A DNA stretch of 41,869 nt from the NCBI RefSeq assembly GCF_028206995.1, contig NZ_JAQLFL010000013.1:1-41869 (forward strand). Reading direction: 5' to 3'. Below, in pieces: positions 41,792-41,869 of the stretch. The number at the start of each line of letters is the position of its first letter. Positions within the stretch are counted from its first letter, which is position 1. The stretch is from Collinsella aerofaciens (GTDB lineage: Bacteria > Actinomycetota > Coriobacteriia > Coriobacteriales > Coriobacteriaceae). The notes beneath the pieces were generated by a model. The model was not told the origin of the DNA, ran no database searches, and was given only the letters and a program-made list of their open reading frames with translations. The position numbers and the translations under genes are program-made.

Positions 41792-41869
41792 CGGTCAGCG
41801 GCGCCCTGGCCTCCCACGGGCCGACCCCGCAGTACTCTCGGCGCGATGGGGCTTAGCTTCCGGGTTCGG
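41792..41869 (-). rRNA. rrf: 5S ribosomal RNA, 3' part
   Basis: On the minus strand the sequence entering the window reads CCGAACCCGGAAGCTAAGCC, then GCGCCGAGAGTACTGCGGGG and GTGGGAGGCCAGGGCGCCGC, which is the conserved 5S core. About 78 of about 117 nt are present; the 5' part lies beyond the window. The 3' end is estimated from alignment to bacterial 5S and may be off by a few bases. Confidence 0.9.

Overview
The window looks like chromosomal DNA of a high-GC gut actinobacterium of the class Coriobacteriia, most likely Collinsella. This is inference from four things: GC-rich codon use with TTA, CTA and TCA almost absent from several genes; the actinobacterial rapZ-whiA-gap-pgk-tpiA-secG neighbourhood; an LtaS-type membrane sulfatase; and a sialic acid gene cluster of the kind gut bacteria carry. 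Nearly all genes from 0.3 to 31.7 kb lie on the minus strand. A plus-strand block runs from 31.9 to 38.0 kb, and a minus-strand block with the 5S rRNA closes the window.

Layout. 1-110: 3' end of a helix-turn-helix gene with foreign-looking codon use. 0.3-6.2 kb: a complete oligopeptide ABC transporter operon, oppABCDF. 6.5-11.6 kb: lower glycolysis (gap, pgk, tpiA, gpmI) and secG. 11.8-13.7 kb: whiA and rapZ. 13.8-24.2 kb: one minus-strand operon reading satA-satB-satC(fused permease/ATPase)-satD, a CE7 acetyl esterase, a second esterase without its nucleophile, nanA-like lyase, ROK kinase, nanE. It looks like uptake of sialic acid, removal of O-acetyl groups, and conversion to GlcNAc-6-phosphate. 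24.6-31.7 kb: uvrC, murJ, ybaK-like deacylase, uvrA. 31.9-38.0 kb (plus): an LtaS-like phosphoglycerol transferase, an Mrp/ApbC ATPase and two flavoproteins. 38.1-41.6 kb: coaE, a lytic transglycosylase and uvrB in one operon. 41.8 kb to the end: terminator and 3' part of a 5S rRNA.

The most interesting region is the sat-nan operon, which lies between uvrC and rapZ, genes that are near neighbours in many actinobacteria. It holds a catalytically dead esterase paralogue (Ser to Gly) translationally overlapping an intact one. Two imperfect hairpins of about 100 nt sit between its last three cistrons, one of them capped by a UUCG tetraloop on the transcribed strand. A perfect 9-bp inverted repeat lies over the predicted satA -10 box. 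Other points to check are UvrC, which has lost one of the cysteines expected to bind its Fe-S cluster, a LexA-like box before uvrA, and an AAAACGTT motif upstream of three metabolic operons. No tRNA, CRISPR array, insertion sequence or origin was seen.
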